Assembly: GCA_934394585.1 (NCBI GenBank)
Contig: CAKRQU010000003.1
Coordinates: 22,836-86,835, forward strand
Reading direction: 5' to 3'
DNA: 64,000 nt
DNA from: an uncultured Eubacteriales bacterium
GTDB lineage: Bacteria > Bacillota > Clostridia > Oscillospirales > CAG-272
Translations under genes and position numbers: made by a program
Part shown: positions 15,312-23,344 of the stretch, piece by piece
Position numbering within the stretch: the first letter of the stretch is position 1
How the letters are laid out: each line of letters starts with the position of its first letter
Notes under the pieces: generated by a model
Told to the model about the DNA's origin: nothing
Database searches by the model: none
What the model saw: the letters and a program-made list of their open reading frames with translations, nothing else

Positions 15312-17405
15312 ATGCGTTTTTCAAAAGCCGTGGTAAAATACCGCATTCCCATTCTGATACTGACTCTGCTTTTGCTTATCCCGTCGGTAATCGGTATGAC
15401 TGCCACAAGAGTAAACTATGATATGCTGACTTATCTGCCAAGCGACATGGAAACGGTAATAGGTCAGAACGAACTCATGGAGGATTTCAACAAAGGCGCG
15501 TTTTCATTCATCATTTTTGAAGACATGCCGGCAAAAGACGTGGCAAAGCTCAAAACAAAGGTAGAGCAGATAGACCACGTGGATACCGTTCTCTGGTATG
15601 ATTCGCTTTCGGATCTTTCCGTCCCGATGGAAATGCTTCCGGATAAAATATACGAAGCTTTCAATTCCGAAAACTCCACTATGATGGCTGTTTTCTTTGA
15701 TACTGGCACATCGGACGACCGCACGATGGAAGCCGTCCGCGAAATCCGTTCGGTATGCGGAAAGCAATGCTATGTTTCCGGCATGACGGCGCTCGTCGTG
15801 GATCTGAAAGACCTCTGCGAGCAGGAGGAACCCATTTATGTGGCGCTGGCTGTGATACTCGCCTGCGTCGCCATGCTGATATTCCTCGACGGCTGGCTTA
15901 TTCCTTTTGTATTTCTCGCCTCTATCGGCGCGATGATACTCATAAATCTGGGAACAAACTATTTTCTCGGGGAAATTTCTTACATAACAAAGGCGCTGTC
16001 GGCTGTGCTTCAGCTTGCGGTCACAATGGACTATTCCATATTCCTCTGGCACAGCTATAATGAGCAGAGAGAAAAATACAGCGACAATAAAGAAGCCATG
16101 GCTGCCGCCATCAAAGAAACGCTCACCAGCGTGGTAGGCAGCTCGGTAACGACCGTCGCGGGATTTGCGGCGCTCTGCTTCATGAGTTTCACGCTCGGTC
16201 GCGATCTGGGACTCGTCATGACAAAGGGCGTAATACTCGGCGTCATCGGCTGCGTCACGGTGCTTCCCGCGCTGATACTCGTGCTGGATAAACCCCTGCA
16301 AAAAACAAAACACCGTTCGCTCATACCGAATATGAGCGGATTTGCAAAAAAAGCGGTGAAAATCTTCCCTGTATTTCTCATTATATTTGCCATACTCATC
16401 GTCCCTTCATTTTATTCATACAGAAAAGCCAATGACGAAGTTTATTACGATATGGGGCAATGCCTGCCGGAAGACATGAATTATGTCATTTCAAATTCAA
16501 AGCTCCGTGAAGATTTCGATATCGCTTCCACACACATGATTCTCGTGGATTCAAAACTTTCCGCCAAAAGCATAAAGAATATGACAGCCGAAATGGAGCA
16601 GACCGACGGCGTGAAATATGTTCTGGGGCTGGAATCGGTAGTCGGTTCCCGCGTGCCGGAAGAAATACTTCCCGACAGCATAAAATCCATACTGAAAAGC
16701 GACCGCTGGGAGCTGCTTCTCATCAATTCCGAATACAGAGCGGCGAGCGATGAGGTAAACGAGCAGATAAATACCCTCAATTCCATCGTGAAAAAGTACG
16801 ATGAAAACGGCATGATCATCGGCGAAGCCCCCTGCATGAAGGATATGATAGAAACCACGGGGCATGATTTCGCCGTAGTCACCGCGGTATCGGTAGTCGC
16901 TATTTTCATCATTATAATGCTGGTGGAAAAATCTATTTCCCTGCCGTTTATACTGATAGCCGTAATAGAACTGGGTATATTCATAAATCTCGGTCTTACG
17001 CATCTTTTCGGGCAAAGCATGGCATTCATCACGCCTATATGCATCAGCACGATCCAGCTCGGCGCGACGGTCGATTATGCCATACTGATGACGACACGCT
17101 ATAAAGCCGAAAGAATATCCGGAAGCGATAAAAAGACATCCGTCACCACGGCGCTCTGCACATCCATCCCGTCGATCATCGTATCGGGAATGGGACTTTT
17201 CGCCGCTACATTCGGCGTGGCGCTCTACTCGGATATCGAGATAATCAGCTCTATGTGCATGCTCATGGCAAGAGGCGCCGTGATAAGTATGCTGCTTGTC
17301 ATTTTCGTGCTTCCCGCCATGCTGATGCTTTTTGATAAAATCATTTGCAAAACCACAATCGGCATGACAAAAATTACCGACAAAAAGAAATACGAGGTGC
17401 AGTAA
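15312..17405 (+). CDS. MMPL/RND-family membrane exporter
   Basis: A 697-residue integral membrane protein with the two-fold RND plan: a TM segment, an extracytoplasmic domain of about 130 residues, then a block of TM helices, repeated after about residue 350. Family signatures in the TM blocks are TMDYSIFLWHSYNEQ and the matching TVDYAILMTTRYKAE, both with the Asp that takes part in proton relay. It probably exports a lipid or amphiphilic compound using the proton gradient. Start ATG 15312 has AAAGGAG 11 bases upstream; the 11-residue extension lacks a site. Its stop is one base before the next ATG, so it is coupled to the heptad-repeat protein, a frequent partner of such exporters. Regulation by the upstream TetR protein is likely. 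Confidence 0.9.
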   Translation: MRFSKAVVKYRIPILILTLLLLIPSVIGMTATRVNYDMLTYLPSDMETVIGQNELMEDFNKGAFSFIIFEDMPAKDVAKLKTKVEQIDHVDTVLWYDSLSDLSVPMEMLPDKIYEAFNSENSTMMAVFFDTGTSDDRTMEAVREIRSVCGKQCYVSGMTALVVDLKDLCEQEEPIYVALAVILACVAMLIFLDGWLIPFVFLASIGAMILINLGTNYFLGEISYITKALSAVLQLAVTMDYSIFLWHSYNEQREKYSDNKEAMAAAIKETLTSVVGSSVTTVAGFAALCFMSFTLGRDLGLVMTKGVILGVIGCVTVLPALILVLDKPLQKTKHRSLIPNMSGFAKKAVKIFPVFLIIFAILIVPSFYSYRKANDEVYYDMGQCLPEDMNYVISNSKLREDFDIASTHMILVDSKLSAKSIKNMTAEMEQTDGVKYVLGLESVVGSRVPEEILPDSIKSILKSDRWELLLINSEYRAASDEVNEQINTLNSIVKKYDENGMIIGEAPCMKDMIETTGHDFAVVTAVSVVAIFIIIMLVEKSISLPFILIAVIELGIFINLGLTHLFGQSMAFITPICISTIQLGATVDYAILMTTRYKAERISGSDKKTSVTTALCTSIPSIIVSGMGLFAATFGVALYSDIEIISSMCMLMARGAVISMLLVIFVLPAMLMLFDKIICKTTIGMTKITDKKKYEVQ

Positions 17406-17406
17406 T

Positions 17407-19443
17407 ATGAAAAAATCAATCAAAAAGGTAGCTTTGTTTCTGAGCGCCGCGATAATCGCGGGTTCGGCTGTCGCCACATACGCATGGGGCACCGAAAAAG
17501 ACTCGGGCAAAGCAAAAAGCCCCGAAATCGTAAACCAAACGGAAGAAACCGTAAAGGAGCTTACCAAGGATGAAACGGTTTATGTGATAGCGGGCAGCGA
17601 CGGCACGGTGAAAAAAATAATCGTGAGCGACTGGGTAAAAAATACCTTTTCGCAAAAGCAATTCGACGATAAAACCGAGCTGAAAGACATAGAAAACGTA
17701 AAAGGCGACGAAACCTATACTATAGGCAGCGACAATATGACCGTATGGGATGCCGAGGGGAATGATATTTACTACAGAGGAAATATAGAAAAAGAGCTTC
17801 CCGTCGGTCTCACGGTATCGTATAAGCTGAACGGCGCCGATATCAGCGCAAAAGAGCTCGCCGGCAAAAGCGGCAAAGTGACAATACGTTTCGACTATGA
17901 AAATCATCAGTATGAAACAGTGGAAATAGACGGCAACCAGCAGAAAATATATGTTCCCTTTGCCATGCTCACGGGTATGCTTCTGGATAACGATACATTC
18001 CGCAATGCGGAAGTTTCGGGCGGCAAGCTGGTAAACGACGGCGACCGCACTGCCGTAATCGGCATCGCATTCCCGGGGCTTTCGGAAAATCTCGGCATAG
18101 ATAAAGAAAAACTCGATATTCCCGACTATGTGGAAATCACGGCAGATGTCACCGATTTCAGCCTCGGCATGACGGTGACTGTCGCGACAAACGAAATTTT
18201 CAATAATATAGATACTTCAAAAATAAGCGATTTCGACAGTCTGACAGACTCGGTAAACGAGCTGACCGACGGCATGAATAAGCTTCTCGACGGTTCCTCT
18301 GCCCTGTATGACGGACTTTGCACACTCCTTGACAAATCGGCAGAGCTGGCAGACGGCATCACAAAGCTTGCCGACGGCGCCGCTGCGCTGAAGGACGCAA
18401 CAGAATCGCTGGATAAAGGCGCCGATTCTCTGCGCGACGGAACATCGGATCTGTATTCCGGTCTTTACGAGCTGAAAAGCAACAGCGACGCGCTGAACAG
18501 CGGCGCAGAGCAGGTTTTCGAAACATTGCTTTCCACTGCGCAGGCGCAGCTTACGGCGAAAGGAATAGATGTGCCGAATATGACGATTTACAATTACGCC
18601 GCCGTTCTGGACGAAGTGATAGCTTCGCTCGACGAAAACGTAGTTTATAAAAAGGCGCTGGCGCAGGTGACTGCGGCTGTGGAAGCGAAGCGTCCGATGA
18701 TCGAGCAGGCTGTGACAGCGGCTGTACGCGAGCAGGTAGCCTCGCAGGTTATTCCCGTCGCGACAAACGGCGCGATGACAAAAGAAACGTATGACGCGGC
18801 GGTAGCCGCAGGTGCTCTCCCCGCAGAAACAGTCGCCGCCATAGAAGGCGCGATCGACGCGCAGATGCAGAGCGCCAATGTAAAAGCAATGATTTCCGAG
18901 CAGGTGGAGCTTCAGGTAAAGAATGCGATTTCAACGAACATGGCATCGCCCGAAGTGCAGGAAAAGCTTCAGGCGGCTTCCGAGGGAGCGAAAGCCGTGA
19001 TCGCACTGAAAGCTTCTCTCGACAGCTACAATAGTTTTTATTCCGGTCTGCTTGCCTATACCGACGGTGTGGATACCGCTGCCGGCGGTGCCGGAAAGCT
19101 TTATAGCGGCGCGACCGAGCTGAAAAACGGCACGGCACAGCTCAAAGAAGGCGCGGCAGCGCTTTATGACGGCATCCTGCAGATAAAGGACGGCGTACCC
19201 GCATTGACCGACGGCGTAACCAAGCTGAAAGACGGCGCAATGCAGCTTTCCGACGGGCTGGAGAAGCTCAATGAAGAAGGAATAAAGAAAATCGCAAGCC
19301 TTTCCGAGGGCGAAATCAAAGATATCATAGTCAGAATGAAAGCGACTGTGGACGTATCGAAAGATTACCGCAATTTCTCCGGTATAGCCGACGGCACGGA
19401 AGGCAAAGTGAAATTCATCTATCGCACGGAAGAGATAGGTTAA
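17407..19443 (+). CDS. secreted/membrane-associated protein with x-x-x-Leu-x-x-Gly heptad repeats (YhgE-like partner)
   Basis: A 678-residue protein with an N-terminal signal sequence (KKVALFLSAAIIAGSAVATYA) and no obvious C-terminal membrane segment. Residues 40-270 are a beta-rich extracytoplasmic domain. From about 285 to 360 and again from about 560 to 640 there are heptads of the DG(x)4L type (KLADGAAAL, SLRDGTSDLY, QLKEGAAALYDG, QLSDGLEKL), the X7 repeat seen in YhgE/Pip-type proteins; between them lies an alanine-rich coiled region. Full YhgE proteins carry several C-terminal TM helices, which are absent here. With the MMPL protein it probably forms a cell-envelope export unit. It is followed by a terminator at 19458. 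Confidence 0.82.
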   Translation: MKKSIKKVALFLSAAIIAGSAVATYAWGTEKDSGKAKSPEIVNQTEETVKELTKDETVYVIAGSDGTVKKIIVSDWVKNTFSQKQFDDKTELKDIENVKGDETYTIGSDNMTVWDAEGNDIYYRGNIEKELPVGLTVSYKLNGADISAKELAGKSGKVTIRFDYENHQYETVEIDGNQQKIYVPFAMLTGMLLDNDTFRNAEVSGGKLVNDGDRTAVIGIAFPGLSENLGIDKEKLDIPDYVEITADVTDFSLGMTVTVATNEIFNNIDTSKISDFDSLTDSVNELTDGMNKLLDGSSALYDGLCTLLDKSAELADGITKLADGAAALKDATESLDKGADSLRDGTSDLYSGLYELKSNSDALNSGAEQVFETLLSTAQAQLTAKGIDVPNMTIYNYAAVLDEVIASLDENVVYKKALAQVTAAVEAKRPMIEQAVTAAVREQVASQVIPVATNGAMTKETYDAAVAAGALPAETVAAIEGAIDAQMQSANVKAMISEQVELQVKNAISTNMASPEVQEKLQAASEGAKAVIALKASLDSYNSFYSGLLAYTDGVDTAAGGAGKLYSGATELKNGTAQLKEGAAALYDGILQIKDGVPALTDGVTKLKDGAMQLSDGLEKLNEEGIKKIASLSEGEIKDIIVRMKATVDVSKDYRNFSGIADGTEGKVKFIYRTEEIG

Positions 19444-19457
19444 AATGAGAAAACAAA

Positions 19458-19490
19458 GAGCAGTGGCGCATTTTACCGCCACTGCTTTTT
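19458..19490 (+). terminator. terminator of the MMPL exporter operon
   Basis: Stem AGCAGTGGCG/CGCCACTGCT with a 7-base loop and a TTTTT tail, 14 bases after the stop codon at 19443. Confidence 0.85.
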
Positions 19491-19543
19491 GTACTTTTCC
19501 TTTGTGCAAGGAAATTAAGCAATGTGCGGAGCACGTTGCTCGT

Positions 19544-19580
19544 CTCCCTTGTGTAAAGGGAGCTCCCGACGCAAGTCGGG
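19544..19580. repeat. double REP-like palindrome left of repeat copy A
   Basis: Two adjacent hairpins: CTCCCTT-gtgt-AAGGGAG (19544-19562 with one extra base in the loop) and CCCGAC-gcaa-GTCGGG (19565-19580). They lie between the operon terminator and the long dispersed element, in a stretch without any gene. Confidence 0.6.
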
Positions 19581-19618
19581 TGAGGGATTGTTTTTTTCTC
19601 TGCAGGAGAAACGAAAGT

Positions 19619-20130
19619 CGCGCTTTTTACTGACAAAAAGCGCGGCAAAAGTCATCAAAGGAAGGCTCCTCGCCCTCCTTTGCAAACTACCTCGCACCCC
19701 GTCGAGTCAGCCGCAGAAAGCAATGCGCGGCAAGTATGTGCTATAGATGGCAAATCAAAAAGCTTTTGTCTATCTCTCATCTCGGCATCAGCCATACCGC
19801 GCGTGCGAACATAGTATACCGCAAAAATCGAGCAGATTCGACGGGGTGATTGGTTCCCGCCGTGGCTTTCGATACGTTTCCCACTGTAGGCTAAACTCCA
19901 GCGGAGCGAGCATGGCTTGATGGACATCGAGTTGGGGAAGCTACAGCGCTGGCTTGAGCAGGCAAAAGTCCGTGTTAAGCGGGGGGTCTGAACTGTGCTT
20001 CCGGATTAGTCTATGGTCGGACTGTCGGGGCAGTATGTTCGCACGAGTCGCCGCGAGGCGACAGAAGGTGTTCAAAAGAGGAATGCTTTCCTCTTTTTGA
20101 CTTTTGGTACTTTTCTTCACAGAAAAGTAC
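19619..20130 (+). repeat. dispersed ~510-nt element, copy A
   Basis: First of four copies of the same sequence. It begins with the hairpin CGCGCTTTTTactgac..., continues with the block CAAAGGAAGG...CCTCCTTTG and CACCCCGTCGA (19695-19705), whose exact complement TCGACGGGGTG stands at 19838-19848, and ends with hairpin GTACTTTT...AAAAGTAC (20107-20130). The short frames inside differ between copies by indels, so it is not a protein gene. It lies between the 3' ends of two converging transcription units. No transposase is near. It is the most diverged copy in the 19855-19900 region. Confidence 0.9.
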
Positions 20131-20151
20131 ACCCTCGTTTCCTTCGGAGAG

Positions 20152-20182
20152 GAAAGAAAAAGAGAAGCCCCACGGCTTCCCT
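20152..20182 (-). terminator. terminator of the miaB-mutS-mutL-tgt operon
   Basis: On the minus strand GGGAAGCC-gtgg-GGCTTCTC followed by TTTTTCTTTCC, starting about ten bases after the tgt stop codon. Confidence 0.7.
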
Positions 20183-20191
20183 TTTCTTTTT

Positions 20192-21322
20192 TCATATTCT
20201 CTTTCCGAGGATATCGCGATATTTGCGATAAAATTCCTCGTAATAATCGCCGTCGATGGCATCGCGTATCTTTGCCATCAGCTCATTGTAAAAATACAGA
20301 TTGTGCAGTACGCACAGGCGCATTCCCAGCATTTCGCCCGCGCGGAGCAAATGGCGGATATATGCCTTTGAATAATGGCGGCACGCGGGGCATCCGCAAT
20401 CGGGATCTATCGGCGTGGGATCGCGCATATATTTCTGATTATTTACATTTACCGTGCCTTTCCACGTAAAAATGGTGCCGTGTCGCGCATTTCTGCTGGG
20501 CATGACACAGTCGAAAAAGTCTACTCCGCGCCATACCGCCTCCAGTATATTTATCGGCGTGCCCACGCCCATCAGATAGCGCGGCTTGTTTTCCGGCATA
20601 AAAGGTTCTACGGCATCTATTATACGGTACATTTCCTCGGCACTTTCGCCCACGGCGAGCCCGCCTATGGCATATCCGTCGAGATCGAGCGAAGCTATTT
20701 CCTTTATATGTCCTATGCGGATATCCTCGTATGTGCCGCCTTGATTTATGCCGAAAAGCATCTGCTTTTTATTTATTGTTTCATCAAGAGAATTAAGCCG
20801 CGCCATTTCCGCCTTGCAGCGCTCCAGCCAGCGCGTGGTTCTCTCCACGCTTTTCATCACATAATCGCGCGGTGAAGGATTTTCTATGCATTCGTCAAAA
20901 GCCATCGCCACGGTAGAAGCGATATTCGACTGAATCCGCATGCTCTCCTCGGGTCCCATGAAAATCTTATGCCCGTCGATATGGCAATTGAAATAAACTC
21001 CCTCTTCTTTTATTTTGCGCAGTCCCGCGAGGGAAAAAACCTGAAAACCGCCGCTGTCCGTGAGCACGGGTCTGTCCCAATTGAAAAATTTGTGTATGCC
21101 GCCCATATCGCGTATCACCGTATCTCCCGGGCGGACATGCAGATGATATGTGTTTGAAAGCTCTATCTGGCAGCCGATTTCTTTCAGATCCATTGTGGAA
21201 ATGCCGCCTTTTATCGCGGCGCATGTGCCCACATTCATGAAAACGGGCGTCTCCACCGTGCCGTGCACGGTTTCAAATCTGCCGCGGCGTGCTTTTTTAT
21301 CCTTTTTTATGAGAGTAAACAT
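20192..21322 (-). CDS. tgt: queuine/preQ1 tRNA-guanine transglycosylase
   Basis: Exchanges guanine-34 of GUN anticodons for preQ1, a step of queuosine synthesis. At 376 residues it has the normal length. The nucleophile/binding loop is DSGGFQVFSL (residues about 90-99), the second catalytic aspartate lies in FDCVMPSRNARHG, and the zinc site near the C-terminus is CGCPACRHYSKAYIRHL. GGAAA-type RBS precedes ATG 21322, 16 bases after the mutL stop, so it is the last gene of a four-gene operon. No queA or ruvAB neighbours are present, the more common partners of tgt. Immediately beyond its terminator lies repeat copy A. Confidence 0.97.
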   Translation of the reverse strand: MFTLIKKDKKARRGRFETVHGTVETPVFMNVGTCAAIKGGISTMDLKEIGCQIELSNTYHLHVRPGDTVIRDMGGIHKFFNWDRPVLTDSGGFQVFSLAGLRKIKEEGVYFNCHIDGHKIFMGPEESMRIQSNIASTVAMAFDECIENPSPRDYVMKSVERTTRWLERCKAEMARLNSLDETINKKQMLFGINQGGTYEDIRIGHIKEIASLDLDGYAIGGLAVGESAEEMYRIIDAVEPFMPENKPRYLMGVGTPINILEAVWRGVDFFDCVMPSRNARHGTIFTWKGTVNVNNQKYMRDPTPIDPDCGCPACRHYSKAYIRHLLRAGEMLGMRLCVLHNLYFYNELMAKIRDAIDGDYYEEFYRKYRDILGKRI

Positions 21323-21338
21323 ATTTTTTCCTTTCGTA

Positions 21339-23330
21339 TCAAGTTCTGCCGAAACGTCTGTCCATTTCCGCTTTGGTTATTTCAAAAGCCACGGGCCTTC
21401 CGTGCGGGCAGTATTTTATGCAGTCGTAACGGAGCAGATTTTCACATATCCATTTTATATGTACATCGTCGTAATGTCTGCCCGCTTTTATAGCCGCTTT
21501 GCATGATGTCTGATACAGCGCACGCTCAAAAACCGTGCGTTTTTTCGTTTCCAGCGCCGCGGGGTTTTCCGCCGCCGCACTGACAAGAAACTGCAAAAGC
21601 TCCTTTGCCGCCGAGATATCGGTATCCTGCGGCGAGGCGCTTAATATCATAGCGTTTCCTTTTATTTCAAACTGAAAACCGGCCGCGCTTATTTCTTTTT
21701 CAAAAGAAAGCGCCGCATCCAGCTCCGCACCCGACAGATTTATCCTTTCCGGCAGGAGAAGCTGCTGCATACAAGGCTCAGACAGGCTCATATTCGCGCG
21801 CATACGCTCGAAATTTATGCGTTCATGCGCGGCGTGCTTGTCTATTATCAGCATTTTGCCTTCGGTTTCCATTATTATATAGCTTTCAAAAGCTTCGCCT
21901 ACTATGCGGTAGGGCGGTATCTCATGCGCGGTATGCCCGCCGATTTTCGCGTCGGTATCGGCATAAAAACCTATGTCGCCTTTGCTTTCGGTTTCGCCTT
22001 TGCTTTCGGTTTTTTCGGCGTAAAGGCGTGAAAATCCCGTGGGAGAGCTCACTTTTGCAGTGCCCGCGGGGAGCGGCTCCGATGCTTTTTCGGTTTTGCC
22101 CGTGGGGACGACGCTCACGCGCTCCGCATGAAATATCGGCTTTATATCATTTGCCGCATATCTCTGCTCCGCAAAAACAGCCGTGCTTTCCGTTTCTTTT
22201 TCGTCCTTTTCCGCGTCGAGCGCGGGCAGGGGTTCCTGCGTATGCTTTTCTTTTTCTATCGGGGCAAAGCCCGAAACGGCGCGCAGTTTTTCCTCTGTCA
22301 TTTCGCGCGATTTTGCGATGAGGTCAAAGGCGGGGCGGTTTATTTTCGAATCCAGCACGCCGCGTACCGTATAGTAAACGGCATTGAATATTTCCTTTTC
22401 GTTTGAAAATTTCACTTCCAGCTTGGCGGGATGGACATTCACATCCACGGCACCCGCATTTATATTCAGGAAAAGCACGCATACGGGAAATTTTCCTGCG
22501 GGAATATACGAGCGATATGCTTCTTCCAGCGCCGCCGTCATTGTTTTGCTCCGCACGGAGCGCGAATTTATGAAGAAAAGCTGCATATTTCTGTTGCCGC
22601 GGACATTTTCGGGCGTACCCGCAAAGCCTTTTATCTCTATGCCGCCGCTTTTTGCATTCAGCTCGGTCATGCGCGAAGCAAAGCTTTTGCCGAGGACGGA
22701 ATACATAGTATTTTTCAGATTTCCGTCGCCCGATGTGGCAAATCGCATTTCGCCGTCGCTTATATAGCGGAAAGCCACCTCCGGACGGGAAAGAGCCAGC
22801 TTTTCCATCAGTGAGGAAACCGCTATTCCCTCCGAAACATCGGTGCGCAGAAATTTCAGCCGCGCGGGAGTGCGAGCGAAAAGATTTTCGCATACCACCG
22901 TGGTTCCCTCGGGAAAACCTCCCTCGGAAACCTCTGTTATATTTCCGTATTGGCAATGCACGAGTGTGCCCGACTGTGCGCCGCGCTCGCGCGTCATCAC
23001 GCGCATATCCGTCACGGCGGATATCGCCGCCATGGCTTCGCCGCGGAAACCGAGCGTGGTTATACCCGCAAGATCCTCGGCACTGTGTATTTTGCTCGTG
23101 GCATGACGCCGCAGGCAAGCCACCGCGTCCGTATCGGACATGCCGCATCCGTCATCCGTTATACGCATGAAAGCCACGCCGCCGCGCTTTATTTCCGCCG
23201 TGATATGCCGCGCGCCCGCGTCTATCGCATTTTCGATCAGCTCCTTTATCACCGAGGCGGGACGTTCCACCACCTCGCCCGCGGCAATAAGATTGGCTAC
23301 GCTCATATCGAGAACATTTATTATTCCCAT
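21339..23330 (-). CDS. mutL: DNA mismatch repair protein MutL
   Basis: Links MutS mismatch recognition to strand incision. It has 663 residues. The N-terminal GHKL ATPase has ELIENAIDAGA (motif I), DDGCGM and GFRGEA; a linker rich in Lys/Glu/Ser runs from about 340 to 470; the C-terminal dimerisation domain holds the endonuclease motif DKHAAHERINFE (DQHAxxExxxxE class, Lys replacing Gln) and the terminal CPHGRP element. This predicts a nicking MutL as in other bacteria without MutH. It starts 14 bases after the mutS stop and belongs to miaB-mutS-mutL-tgt. Confidence 0.97.
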   Translation of the reverse strand: MGIINVLDMSVANLIAAGEVVERPASVIKELIENAIDAGARHITAEIKRGGVAFMRITDDGCGMSDTDAVACLRRHATSKIHSAEDLAGITTLGFRGEAMAAISAVTDMRVMTRERGAQSGTLVHCQYGNITEVSEGGFPEGTTVVCENLFARTPARLKFLRTDVSEGIAVSSLMEKLALSRPEVAFRYISDGEMRFATSGDGNLKNTMYSVLGKSFASRMTELNAKSGGIEIKGFAGTPENVRGNRNMQLFFINSRSVRSKTMTAALEEAYRSYIPAGKFPVCVLFLNINAGAVDVNVHPAKLEVKFSNEKEIFNAVYYTVRGVLDSKINRPAFDLIAKSREMTEEKLRAVSGFAPIEKEKHTQEPLPALDAEKDEKETESTAVFAEQRYAANDIKPIFHAERVSVVPTGKTEKASEPLPAGTAKVSSPTGFSRLYAEKTESKGETESKGDIGFYADTDAKIGGHTAHEIPPYRIVGEAFESYIIMETEGKMLIIDKHAAHERINFERMRANMSLSEPCMQQLLLPERINLSGAELDAALSFEKEISAAGFQFEIKGNAMILSASPQDTDISAAKELLQFLVSAAAENPAALETKKRTVFERALYQTSCKAAIKAGRHYDDVHIKWICENLLRYDCIKYCPHGRPVAFEITKAEMDRRFGRT

Positions 23331-23344
23331 TTTTTATCCTTTCG

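Noticed and set aside
19619..20130. Reading the dispersed element as a protein gene or degraded transposase
   Set aside because: Short frames differ between the four copies and are broken by indels; conservation follows base pairing, not codons.
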